Assembly (NCBI GenBank): GCA_965198325.1
Contig: CBDAPE010000015.1
Location: 310,001-374,000, forward strand
Origin: CBDAPE01 sp965198325
GTDB lineage: Bacteria > Pseudomonadota > Alphaproteobacteria > UBA828 > JAPUJA01
Length of the DNA: 64,000 bases
Direction: 5' to 3'
Shown: positions 17,552-25,307 of the stretch, one piece after another
Layout: the number at the start of each line of letters is the position of its first letter
Position numbering within the stretch: the first letter of the stretch is position 1
Translations under genes and position numbers: made by a program
Notes under the pieces: model-generated
Told to the model about the DNA's origin: nothing
Database searches by the model: none
Seen by the model: the letters and a program-made list of their open reading frames with translations, nothing else

Positions 17552-18394
17552 ATGTCGATCACTCGGGCGCGAAACGTCCTCGTGCTGCCATCGTTGGTGG
17601 TGTTTCTGCTCGTTTTCGTCGCACCCCTCGTCTATTTCCTCGTCATCAGCTTCTGGCGCGTCCGCACGTTTCGGCTCGTCCCGGACGCAACGCTCGCGAA
17701 CTACGCGAAAACCTTCGACAAGCACTTCGACTCGCTTTTCTTCACCTTCCAAATCTCCCTCATCATTGCCGTCCTCGTGACCGTTGTCGCGTTCTGCTTC
17801 GCCTACGTCTCGCGCTTCAAGGCGGGCCGCTACGGCATCGTGCTGCTGTTCATCGCGCTGATCACGCTGTTCGGCGGCTATCTCACGAAAATCTATGTCT
17901 GGAAGACGATCCTGGGTCAGTCTGGGATCATCAATACGGCGCTCATGACACTGAGCATCATCGACGAGCCGATCACCGTTCTGCTGTACAACCCGGTCGC
18001 CGTCGTCATCACCATCGGTCACTACACGCTGCCCCTTGCGATCCTGCCGATCTACGGGGCGCTTCGGGCGATCGACGATGTGCCGCTGCGCGCGGCGCGC
18101 GACCTGGGTTCGAGCCGCTGGCGCGTGATCTGGGACATCATCCTGCCCCAATGCCGGACGGGAATCCTGATCGCCTTTACGCTCAGTTTTCTGTTCGCCG
18201 CCGGCGACTTCGTGACGCCCCTGCTGATCGGCGGGCCCTACACCTCGATGATCGGCAAGCTGATCCAGCTCCAGTTCGGCTTCCACGTCGACGCGGCGAT
18301 GGGCTCGGCCATGGCCTTCAGCGTGATTGCCATTTGCCTGGTGACGGTCTCTCTTGTCGCGCTCCTTCTCCGGCTCACATTGCGCGCACGATGA
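17552..18394 (+). CDS. ABC transporter permease, PotB type
   Basis: 280 residues with six predicted membrane helices. The EAA cytoplasmic loop that docks the ATPase reads ALRAIDDVPLRAARDLGSSR (about residues 170-190). The open frame starts at ATG 17552, 113 bp after the binding-protein stop. The stop overlaps the next gene start as ATGA, so the two permeases are coupled. Together with the binding protein this is the core of a spermidine/putrescine-family importer, in which PotB and PotC form the channel. Confidence 0.88.
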   Translation: MSITRARNVLVLPSLVVFLLVFVAPLVYFLVISFWRVRTFRLVPDATLANYAKTFDKHFDSLFFTFQISLIIAVLVTVVAFCFAYVSRFKAGRYGIVLLFIALITLFGGYLTKIYVWKTILGQSGIINTALMTLSIIDEPITVLLYNPVAVVITIGHYTLPLAILPIYGALRAIDDVPLRAARDLGSSRWRVIWDIILPQCRTGILIAFTLSFLFAAGDFVTPLLIGGPYTSMIGKLIQLQFGFHVDAAMGSAMAFSVIAICLVTVSLVALLLRLTLRAR

Positions 18395-19167
18395 AGGATG
18401 TCCCGACCACTCTTTGGCGCGCGTTCGCGGTGGTCGCTGCGATCTTCATGCTTTCGCCGCTGGTCATCCTTCTGCTGTTCTGTTTCAGCGAGCGATCGCT
18501 CGTGATGTTTCCCATCACCGGACTGACATTTGCCTGGTTCGTCGAGCTATTCGCCCGGCCTGCGTTCTGGGTCGCCCTGGAGAACAGCCTGATCGTGACC
18601 GGGACCGTCGGCGTCGTCTCGACGCTGTTTGGCACAATGGCGGCGCTCTCGCTTGCCCGCATGCCGCCCAAGGTCGCCGGCGTAGTCGTGCTCCTGCTGA
18701 CCCTGCCGGTCATGCTACCGCCGCTCGTGCTGGGCGTCGCCCTGCTGACCTATTACAGCACCGTGGGCTTTCGGCTCGGCTTGCCCTCGGTGATCCTCAG
18801 CCACCTGGTGTTTACCCAGCCGTTCGTCATCCTGATCGTCATGGCGCGCATGACGGGATTCGATTATTCCATCGTGAACAGCGCGCGCGACTTGGGCGCC
18901 TCGCCGGTCAAGGCTTTTCTGACCGTGACCCTGCCGATCATCCGGCCGACCGTGATCGGCGCCGCCATGGTCGCCATGGCGCTGTCGATCGACGACTTCA
19001 TCATCACCTTCTTCACGATCGGCGGCGGGAACACGCTGCCCACCTTCCTCTGGGGCATGCTGCGCATGGGGGTCGACCCGAGCATCAATATCGTCGCGAC
19101 GATCATCATGACGCTGACGGTCACCGTGAGCCTGATCGCGCTGCGCGTAACCCGCTACCGGGGCTAG
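18391..19167 (+). CDS. ABC transporter permease, PotC type
   Basis: 258 residues from ATG 18391, which overlaps the upstream stop by four bases. The open frame extends further upstream but overlaps the other permease, so this start is preferred. Six hydrophobic helices and the EAA loop SIVNSARDLGASPVKAFLTV are present, and SIDDFIITFFTIGG resembles PotC near its last helices. It pairs with the preceding permease. The operon ends here without an ATPase gene; the ATPase must be encoded elsewhere or shared with another polyamine system. Confidence 0.88.
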   Translation: MKDVPTTLWRAFAVVAAIFMLSPLVILLLFCFSERSLVMFPITGLTFAWFVELFARPAFWVALENSLIVTGTVGVVSTLFGTMAALSLARMPPKVAGVVVLLLTLPVMLPPLVLGVALLTYYSTVGFRLGLPSVILSHLVFTQPFVILIVMARMTGFDYSIVNSARDLGASPVKAFLTVTLPIIRPTVIGAAMVAMALSIDDFIITFFTIGGGNTLPTFLWGMLRMGVDPSINIVATIIMTLTVTVSLIALRVTRYRG

Positions 19168-19168
19168 A

Positions 19169-19256
19169 GGTTTAGGCGTGCCGCTATCGCTCGTTCCACC
19201 CGCTACGTGAGCGGTTTAGGCGTGCCGCTATCGCTCGTTTCGCTCGCTACTTGAGC
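19169..19256 (+). repeat. Two tandem 44-bp REP-like units
   Basis: Two consecutive 44-bp copies (19169-19212 and 19213-19256) begin GGTTTAGGCGTGCCGCTATC and differ at only a few positions. A diverged reverse copy lies at 5272-5306. They fill the gap between the convergent permease and deacetylase genes, the usual location of REP/BIME-type repeats. Confidence 0.7.
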
Positions 19257-19259
19257 CGG

Positions 19260-20186
19260 TTATTCCGCCGCGAGCGGGGTCTCCTCTTCGTACTCGGCGA
19301 TGCGCCCGCCGTAGTAGGGCACCTCCTGGACCGAGGGCGTCCACGAGCCGTCGGCAATGATCGACTGGACGTGCCTGGCGATCTCGTCCATCCGGGCGAA
19401 CCAGACGTCGCCCTTGCCCATCATCTCTTCGATCCAGCCAGCGACCCGGTCCATCCGGGCAAGCCGGCCGGAGACGAAGGGATGCCAGACCGTGACCAGC
19501 AGGCCCTTGTGCTTGTACATGGCCTCGAACTCGGAATTGAAGACGTTCATCGCCTCGTCCGGGCTCTTGATCGGCATCATGTAGTGGAAGTCCATGGAGT
19601 GGGTATAGTGGGGCCAGTCGTCCATGGCCCAGTGGGATGGCAGGCCGATCATGTCGCCCGCCTTCGTGCGCATGATGTGCGGGATGTCGTCACCCATCAG
19701 CGTCGCATCGTAGATCATGCCATGGGATGCGCAGATTTCGGGCGAATCGCCCGATGCGTTGTAGAGCGGGCCGCGCCAGCCCCCGGGCTTCTCGCCGGTC
19801 ATCCGCTCGATCACGTCGATCTGCTTGTCCATCCAGTATTCCTGGCGTTCCCGGGACATCTGGTTGGGGTTTTCGTGGAGATAGCCGTGGGCGGCGATCT
19901 CGTGGCCGTCCTTGAGGATCATCTCGACGAGGTGGGGGTAGTGTTCCATGCACCAGGCCGGGTAGAAGAAGGTCTGCTTGATGTCGAAATGGCGATAGAC
20001 GTCGAGGATGCGGGGAATCGCGATCTCGTCGTATTTGAGCCAGGATGCCGTCGCGATCAGATCCTTCGCACGGTCGGGGTATTCCAAATGCAGGATGCTG
20101 TCGGTGTCGATGTCGAAGGTGATCGCCACCGCGCAACGCGCCCCGTTGGGCCAGGGGCACGGATTCTTGATGAGTTCGAGTGTCAT
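19260..20186 (-). CDS. Polysaccharide deacetylase family protein, PuuE/allantoinase-like
   Basis: 308 residues. The NodB-homology metal site is present: the first motif is TFDIDTDS, and the zinc histidines are in GHEIAAHGYLHE. The third motif WRGPLYN and the late VTVWHPF are of the PuuE or peptidoglycan-deacetylase subfamily, which often lacks a signal peptide and acts on small amides in the cytosol. No signal sequence is seen here. It lies beside a polyamine-type importer, so hydrolysis of an acetylated or ureido amine is a reasonable inference. Substrate is otherwise unknown. Confidence 0.78.
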   Translation of the reverse strand: MTLELIKNPCPWPNGARCAVAITFDIDTDSILHLEYPDRAKDLIATASWLKYDEIAIPRILDVYRHFDIKQTFFYPAWCMEHYPHLVEMILKDGHEIAAHGYLHENPNQMSRERQEYWMDKQIDVIERMTGEKPGGWRGPLYNASGDSPEICASHGMIYDATLMGDDIPHIMRTKAGDMIGLPSHWAMDDWPHYTHSMDFHYMMPIKSPDEAMNVFNSEFEAMYKHKGLLVTVWHPFVSGRLARMDRVAGWIEEMMGKGDVWFARMDEIARHVQSIIADGSWTPSVQEVPYYGGRIAEYEEETPLAAE

Positions 20187-20246
20187 TGGGTCATCTCCGC
20201 TGTCGTCGTTACGGACTCACCCCCGCCGGGGCACGCCCTTTTTTCG

Positions 20247-20417
20247 GGGGCTTACATACTTAGCTTGACGGGCAGGTTCGCCAGCTGCCGTGGCCCCATT
20301 TTAGCTGCAATGCGGTCGCCGAAGCGTGGTTTTTCCAGTCATGGGCCGTTGTGTTACGTTCGTACCGACTGACGCGAGCGCGGGATTGCCGCCTGTCAAG
20401 TTAAGTATGTAAGCCCC
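20247..20417 (+). mobile_element. 171-bp MITE-like element, copy 1, with 8-bp target duplication
   Basis: The terminal inverted repeats start GGGGCTTACATACTTA and extend 27 bp with two mismatches (AGCTTGAC against AACTTGAC, and GGGC against AGGC). The element is flanked by the direct repeat TTTTTTCG (20239-20246 and 20418-20425). It carries no protein-coding potential of its own. The reverse complement of the copy at 50559-50729 reads the same along all 171 bp. It sits between the divergently transcribed deacetylase and the end of the gentisate operon. Confidence 0.9.
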
Positions 20418-20471
20418 TTTTTTCGGTTTTATTTGGACTTAATCTAGCGGCCCGGCGTGGGTTCGTGCAAC

Positions 20472-21860
20472 TCAATCGGCAAGCGACGCCCGAATCGGGG
20501 GATAGCGGGCGAGCAGCGCTGCAGCCTCGGCCATCGCTTCACCATCGTCGAACATGGCGACGCCCGCCCCCTCGAGCGCGGCAAACCAGCCCAGGCGGTC
20601 AATGAGCGTTCCCATCATCGAATGAAACACCGGCAGCCCCAGCGACGGGGCCAGCGCCGCGATGCGCTCGACGACGGCTGCGCCGTCGACCATGAAAGGC
20701 ACGACGTGGATCATCAGCACTGCGTCGAAGACACCCGTGGCATGGTCGCGCACCGCCTCCATGACCGCGCCGAAGCGATCCTCGCGGGCGTCGGCCAGCA
20801 GATCGAGGGGGTTGGCGACGGTCGCCTCGGGCGGCAGGACATCGCGTAGGGCCGCGGCCAGGGCCTCGGGCAGAGTGGGCAGCGCCATCCCCTCGTCAGA
20901 CAACCGGTCGGCCGCCAGAACGCCAGGCCCGCCGGAGTTGGAGAGGATCAGTATCCGCCGTCCGATGCCCCCGGGTTGAAAGCCGAACCCCTTGGCGGCG
21001 AGCAGCAGCCGGCGCAGGCTGGTGACCTGAATGAGACCCGCCTGCTCGCAGAAATTGGCCGCCTCGGCCTTCCCCATCGCGGTCGCCCCGGTGTGTTCGA
21101 AGGCCGCCGCCTTGCCCGGCTCCGTACGCCCGCCGATCAGCGCGACGACGGGCTTTTTCGCGGCAACCCCGGTCGCGACATCGGCAAAGGCGTAGATGTC
21201 GGCGACGGATTCGAGATAGACGCAGACGGCGCCACAGCCCGGATCGTCGCCCAGGGCCCGCAGGTAATCCTGAATGCCGAGATGGAGCGCGTTGCCCACG
21301 GAGACGATCGTGCCGAAAGGGATATCGTGCTCGTTCGCCGCGGCGATCACATCTTCGGCGATCGCGCCCGACTGGGTGATCAGCGCAAGCGGCCCCCCCG
21401 GGGGCAGGTCGCGCAGGAAGCTCGCGGCAAGGGGATTGGCGGCGTCCAGATGGATCGTGCCCGCACAATTGGGCCCGCCGATGGTGAGCCCGGCGCCGGT
21501 TGCGAGCTTCGCGACCTCGGCCTCGCGGACCCGACCGTCGGCACCCGCCTCGCGGAAGCCACCAGGCAGGATCAGCAGGTTCTTGTGGCCCGTTTCTCCC
21601 GCTTCGGCCACGACGGCGGGGATCAGATCCGGGCGGACCGCGACGACCACGAGAGCGGCGGGCTCGGACAGACCGGCAAGCGAGCGGGCTACCGGCAACC
21701 CTGCAATCTCGCCACCCTTGGCGTTGACCGGTACGAGCCGGCCGGAAAAGCCCGCACGCTTGAGGTTGTGCACGACCGCGCCGCCGGCGCTGGTCGCGCG
21801 CGCGCTCGCGCCGACCACGGCGATGCTGGAGGGACGGAGGAAGGGTTCGAGACGGCTCAC
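20472..21860 (-). CDS. CoA-binding, ADP-forming acyl-CoA synthetase alpha-subunit-like protein
   Basis: 462 residues if the GTG at 21860 is used; this GTG is one base after the upstream gene's stop. The N-terminal CoA-binding Rossmann domain starts with SIAVVGASARATSAGGAVV, and LILPGGFREAG and GGPNCAGTI follow. A succinyl-CoA-ligase-like domain contains ITQSGAIAEDV and IVSVGNALHLGIQDYL; in this family the phospho-histidine region is around FEHTGATAMG. The ATP-grasp beta part of full-length (about 700-residue) enzymes is absent. It is the last gene of a six-gene aromatic operon and may activate or release an acid as CoA thioester with a partner elsewhere. Function is inferred. Confidence 0.72.
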   Translation of the reverse strand: MSRLEPFLRPSSIAVVGASARATSAGGAVVHNLKRAGFSGRLVPVNAKGGEIAGLPVARSLAGLSEPAALVVVAVRPDLIPAVVAEAGETGHKNLLILPGGFREAGADGRVREAEVAKLATGAGLTIGGPNCAGTIHLDAANPLAASFLRDLPPGGPLALITQSGAIAEDVIAAANEHDIPFGTIVSVGNALHLGIQDYLRALGDDPGCGAVCVYLESVADIYAFADVATGVAAKKPVVALIGGRTEPGKAAAFEHTGATAMGKAEAANFCEQAGLIQVTSLRRLLLAAKGFGFQPGGIGRRILILSNSGGPGVLAADRLSDEGMALPTLPEALAAALRDVLPPEATVANPLDLLADAREDRFGAVMEAVRDHATGVFDAVLMIHVVPFMVDGAAVVERIAALAPSLGLPVFHSMMGTLIDRLGWFAALEGAGVAMFDDGEAMAEAAALLARYPPIRASLAD

Positions 21861-21861
21861 G

Positions 21862-22548
21862 TCAGACGATGGCGATCGAGAGTTCGCCCACCCCGTCGAC
21901 GCCGCCCAGCACCTCGTCGCCCACGACAAGCGGCCCGACGCCCGCCGGCGTGCCCGTAAAGATCAGGTCGCCCGGCTGTAGATGGAACTGGCGCGACAGG
22001 CTGGCGATGACCTCGGGCACCGACCAGATCATCTGATCGATGTTGCCCGACTGGCGCGTCTCGCCGTTCACCGTAAGCCAGATCGGCCGGCTCTCGGGGT
22101 GGCCGACCACCGCCACGGGGCTAAGCGCCGTGCACGGCGCGGAGCGGTCGAACGCCTTGCCGGAATCCCAGGGACGGCCCTTATCGCGGGCCACGCGCTG
22201 GAGATCGCGCCGGGTCAGGTCGACGCCGACGCCGTAGCCGAAGACACAGCCGAGCGCCGCTTCGTCCGCGACCTCGAGTGCGGCCGCGCCCAGGCCTACG
22301 ACCAGCTCGATCTCGTGATGGAGATTTTCGGTCGCCAGGGGATAGGGAATTTCGCCGCCGCCCGGCACTACCGCGTCAGCGGGCTTGGTGAAGAAGAAGG
22401 GTGGCTCGCGGTCGGGGTCCGCGCCCATTTCCCGCGCATGATCGGCGTAGTTGCGCCCGACGCAATAGATCCGGCGCACGGGAAACAGGTCGTCGCTGCC
22501 CACGACCGCGAGGGCGGGCCGGACCGGTTCGGGGATCACATAGCTCAT
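21862..22548 (-). CDS. Fumarylacetoacetate hydrolase-family enzyme, probable fumarylpyruvate/maleylpyruvate hydrolase
   Basis: 228 residues from the ATG at 22548. The FAH fold is clear from YCVGRNYADHAREMG, the metal ligands in ENLHHEIELVVGLG, GYGVGVDLTRRDLQ and the closing FTGTPAGVGPL. It lies 14 bp after gentisate dioxygenase, which makes the hydrolase of the ring-cleavage product the best assignment. A maleylpyruvate isomerase is not present in the operon, so the enzyme may hydrolyse maleylpyruvate directly or the isomerase lies elsewhere. Products would be pyruvate and fumarate or maleate. Confidence 0.85.
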   Translation of the reverse strand: MSYVIPEPVRPALAVVGSDDLFPVRRIYCVGRNYADHAREMGADPDREPPFFFTKPADAVVPGGGEIPYPLATENLHHEIELVVGLGAAALEVADEAALGCVFGYGVGVDLTRRDLQRVARDKGRPWDSGKAFDRSAPCTALSPVAVVGHPESRPIWLTVNGETRQSGNIDQMIWSVPEVIASLSRQFHLQPGDLIFTGTPAGVGPLVVGDEVLGGVDGVGELSIAIV

Positions 22549-22562
22549 GGCGCGCTCCCGGC

Positions 22563-23606
22563 CTAGCGGTTGCCCCGGTCCTCGCGCCACAGGCCGAGCT
22601 TGGCCTGGATTGCACGGTCCGAGAAACTGAACAGCACGGCGTCTTCGATCGCCTCGTGGATGACAGAATGCCAGCTGGGCACGGCGAAGACGTCTCGCGG
22701 GCCCCAGTCGAACGCCGCGTCGCCGACCCGGCTCCTGCCCGCGCCCTCGACGACAGAGAACACCGTAGCGTCGGTCGACCGATAGGCGGCGGTGGCGAAG
22801 CCCTTGGGCAGGAGCTGCATGAAGGCCGCAATCGTCGGCATCGCGAATTCACCGGTCTCGGGGTTGACGTATTTCATCTTGAGGCCGTGGCAGGGGTCCC
22901 AGTCCTCGGCCCGGCGCATGACCTCGAGCGCATCGCGGGTGCGGCGATAGGGATAGTTGAAGACCGGTGAGGTCACCGTCGTCGGCTCGTGATCGACGGG
23001 CAGGAGACCGGCGCCGAAGCGCGCCAGCGCATCGCCCTCGGGCCGCCCGAGCGTTTGGCGATCCTCGCCCAGCATCTCGGCAAAGGACGCGTCGAGAAAC
23101 TTCAGCAGCGGAATGTCGAGACCGTCGAGCCAGATCATGAGCTTCTCGGATTCGTTGCCGTGGTCGTGCCAGGTCCAGGATGGCGTGATGACGAAATCGC
23201 CCTCCTGCATGATCGTCCTCTCGCCGTCGACCGCGGTGTAGGCGCCCTCGCCTTCGATGACGAAGCGTAGCGCCGACTGGGTATGACGGTGGGCGGGAGC
23301 GACCTCGCCGGGCAGGATGAGCTGCAGGCCGGCATAGAGCGAGGTGGTGATCCGGGATTGGCCCGGCATGCCGGGGTTTTCGAGCACGAGGACCCGCCGC
23401 TCGGCCTCTTTCGCAGTGATCAGCCGGCCCGCTTCGAGAACCGCGGGCCGGATCGCGTCGTAACGCCAGATGGCGGGCGCGCACGCGCTCGCGGGCTCGG
23501 GCGTGACCAGATCTTTGAGGACGTCCCACAGGGGCGCCAGATTGTCGGCCCGGATGCGGCCGGCAAAGGCCTCGCGCTCGGGCGTGGGCTTGGGTGCCGT
23601 GTCCAT
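22563..23606 (-). CDS. Gentisate 1,2-dioxygenase
   Basis: 347 residues, the usual length. It is a double cupin. The N-terminal cupin has the iron site AHRHTQSALRFVIEGEGAY split by a turn, and WTWHDHGNES supplies the later histidine. The second cupin is at about 255-330, with VFSVVEGAGRSRV and VPSWHSVIHEA. The linker MIWLDGLDIPLLKFLDASF is characteristic of gentisate dioxygenases. The enzyme opens gentisate (2,5-dihydroxybenzoate) between C1 and C2 to maleylpyruvate. Upstream lies a PaaA-like oxygenase that could supply gentisate or its CoA ester, and downstream lies the FAH hydrolase. 1-Hydroxy-2-naphthoate dioxygenase is a close alternative. Confidence 0.87.
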   Translation of the reverse strand: MDTAPKPTPEREAFAGRIRADNLAPLWDVLKDLVTPEPASACAPAIWRYDAIRPAVLEAGRLITAKEAERRVLVLENPGMPGQSRITTSLYAGLQLILPGEVAPAHRHTQSALRFVIEGEGAYTAVDGERTIMQEGDFVITPSWTWHDHGNESEKLMIWLDGLDIPLLKFLDASFAEMLGEDRQTLGRPEGDALARFGAGLLPVDHEPTTVTSPVFNYPYRRTRDALEVMRRAEDWDPCHGLKMKYVNPETGEFAMPTIAAFMQLLPKGFATAAYRSTDATVFSVVEGAGRSRVGDAAFDWGPRDVFAVPSWHSVIHEAIEDAVLFSFSDRAIQAKLGLWREDRGNR

Positions 23607-23619
23607 CCCGGCTCTCTCC

Positions 23620-24330
23620 TCAGGCCGTCCCCGGCTCGTAAACCGGTAACCTGAGGCCCAAGGTCTCCTCGACCAGCTCCCGGGCGCGAACGAGATAGTC
23701 GTCGAGCATCGCTTCGTTGGTGCGCTGCTTGATGCCCCACTTGCGGAAGATTTCGTTGTTTTTCGACTTCGGACGGCCGAAGAACTTGGGCAGGAACGGG
23801 AAATAGCGATCGATTGCGTCCTGGACCGCCGCGCGGCCCGTCTCGGTCTTGCACAGCGCGACGCAGAAATCCTCGCCGAACTGGGCGTGGAAGCGCTCTT
23901 CCGGCATGGTCGAGCGGGCGACGTCGCGAAGCGGCGTAAAGCTGCAATGGGCGAGGTCTTCGACCTGCAGGATCTCACCGAGGTCGGCCAGCAGCTTGAT
24001 GACGCAAAACTCCGTCCAGGTTTCGAGCGGGAAGTCGAAGATGGTCAGCGGGCGCTTGTCGTCCGGCGACATGCGCGCCGGGTCGATGCCCATTTGCTCT
24101 CCCAGAGCCTTGAAGCGGACATGGTGGCCGTATTCCTCCATGGCGACCCGGCAGGTGAGCCACTTGGCGTAGGGATCGGGTGCCAAGGCGATGGCGGGCT
24201 CGTCGAACACCCGGGCACCGTGGAGTTCGTTGACCGCGTGGCTGATGACGATCTTCTCCAACGCGGTCCGGTATTCGGCCGGCGCATCGGCCAGCGCTTC
24301 GCAGCTCGTAACCTCGGCTCCTGGGTCCAT
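23620..24330 (-). CDS. PaaA-like diiron ring hydroxylase/epoxidase, stand-alone
   Basis: 236 residues. Alignment from memory to E. coli PaaA (phenylacetyl-CoA epoxidase catalytic subunit) is good from residue 20 onward: YRTALEKIV, AMEEYGHHVRFKALGEQMG and PEERFHAQFGED. Candidate diiron ligands are Glu35, Glu66 and His69, Glu119, Glu145 and His148, so the site appears intact. PaaA is about 310 residues; this one lacks most of the C-terminal extension. Genes for PaaB, PaaC and PaaD are absent. Instead a 2Fe-2S reductase lies three genes upstream in the same operon. It probably oxygenates an aromatic acid or its CoA thioester on the way to gentisate. The substrate is not known. Confidence 0.75.
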   Translation of the reverse strand: MDPGAEVTSCEALADAPAEYRTALEKIVISHAVNELHGARVFDEPAIALAPDPYAKWLTCRVAMEEYGHHVRFKALGEQMGIDPARMSPDDKRPLTIFDFPLETWTEFCVIKLLADLGEILQVEDLAHCSFTPLRDVARSTMPEERFHAQFGEDFCVALCKTETGRAAVQDAIDRYFPFLPKFFGRPKSKNNEIFRKWGIKQRTNEAMLDDYLVRARELVEETLGLRLPVYEPGTA

Positions 24331-24356
24331 CCTCTCCTCCTCTCACTGACCGAAGC

Positions 24357-25307
24357 TCAGACGACGGGGTCGGTGTCGAACGCCTCGAGATCCGTGGTCA
24401 AATCGACATAATTCGGTGCGAACGCCGCCGCCGCGTCGGCTAGGCGATCGACGTCCCAGTCCGCCACGCGGTCGACCAGGGTGTGGACCGGACGGCTCTG
24501 GGAAAACAGAAACACCTCGCGCCCGCGCACTCCGAAGACCTGGCCCGTCACGTCTTGCGCCAGCGGCGAACAGAGCCAGGCGACCACGGTCGCGACATGA
24601 TAGGGCTCGATCCTGAGCGCGCGCTCCTTGTAGGCCGCCTGCGCCTCGTTCGCGAGCTGGATTATATCCGTGACCCGGGTGTGGGCGAAGGGCGCCACGG
24701 CGTTGGCCGTGATTCCGGCGCGCGCGAGATCCATCGCCGCGACCCGGGTCAATCCGACGAGCCCGGCCTTGGCGCTGGCGTAAGGACTCTGGCCCAGATT
24801 GCCGTAAAGCCCCGCGCTCGAGGTGAGGTTGACGATACGGCCCCAGCCGTAGGGTTCGCCGCCGCGGTTTTCCTTGGCGTGGCCCCGCATCACGGGAGTT
24901 GCGGCATTGAGCAGGTAATAGGGCGCGGACAGGTTGGTTGCAATGACCCGGTCCCAGTCAGCGGGATCGGCCTTGAAGATGAAACCGTCGCGCAGAATCG
25001 CGGCGTTGTTGACCACGATGTCGAGGCCGCCGAAGCGCTTCTGGGCCAGCGCTACCAGCGAGCGGGCATCTTCGGGCGAGGCGATGCCCGCCGGCGCGGC
25101 AACGGCGTTCGGGCCGATCCGCTCCGCCGCGGCCCGGGCAACGGTTTCGTCGGGCCCCTCGCCGTCGATGCCGACGCCGTTATCCGCGACGACGACCGAA
25201 GCGCCCCGGGAGGCCAGCGCGTGCGCGATCGCAAGGCCGATTCCCCGGCCAGCGCCCGTGACGATTGCCACCCGGCCGGTAAGGCTCTGGTCGGTCCGAT
25301 CTGTCAT
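24357..25307 (-). CDS. Short-chain dehydrogenase/reductase, HSD17B4-like
   Basis: 316 residues from the ATG at 25305-25307, which overlaps the upstream reductase stop as ATGA. The nucleotide-binding motif is TGAGRGIG, NNAAIL follows, and the catalytic Tyr-x3-Lys is YASAKAG with a preceding Ser in NLTSSAG. The insert VADNGVGIDGEGPDETVA is typical of SDRs related to the peroxisomal multifunctional enzyme type 2 (3-hydroxyacyl-CoA dehydrogenases). In this operon it may oxidise a hydroxyl or a dihydrodiol-type product of the PaaA-like oxygenase, or act in a side chain oxidation. The role is inferred from position. Confidence 0.82.
   Translation of the reverse strand: MTDRTDQSLTGRVAIVTGAGRGIGLAIAHALASRGASVVVADNGVGIDGEGPDETVARAAAERIGPNAVAAPAGIASPEDARSLVALAQKRFGGLDIVVNNAAILRDGFIFKADPADWDRVIATNLSAPYYLLNAATPVMRGHAKENRGGEPYGWGRIVNLTSSAGLYGNLGQSPYASAKAGLVGLTRVAAMDLARAGITANAVAPFAHTRVTDIIQLANEAQAAYKERALRIEPYHVATVVAWLCSPLAQDVTGQVFGVRGREVFLFSQSRPVHTLVDRVADWDVDRLADAAAAFAPNYVDLTTDLEAFDTDPVV

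Noticed and set aside
19169..19256. CRISPR array
   Set aside because: The two 44-bp units are directly adjacent with no spacers, and no cas genes are present.
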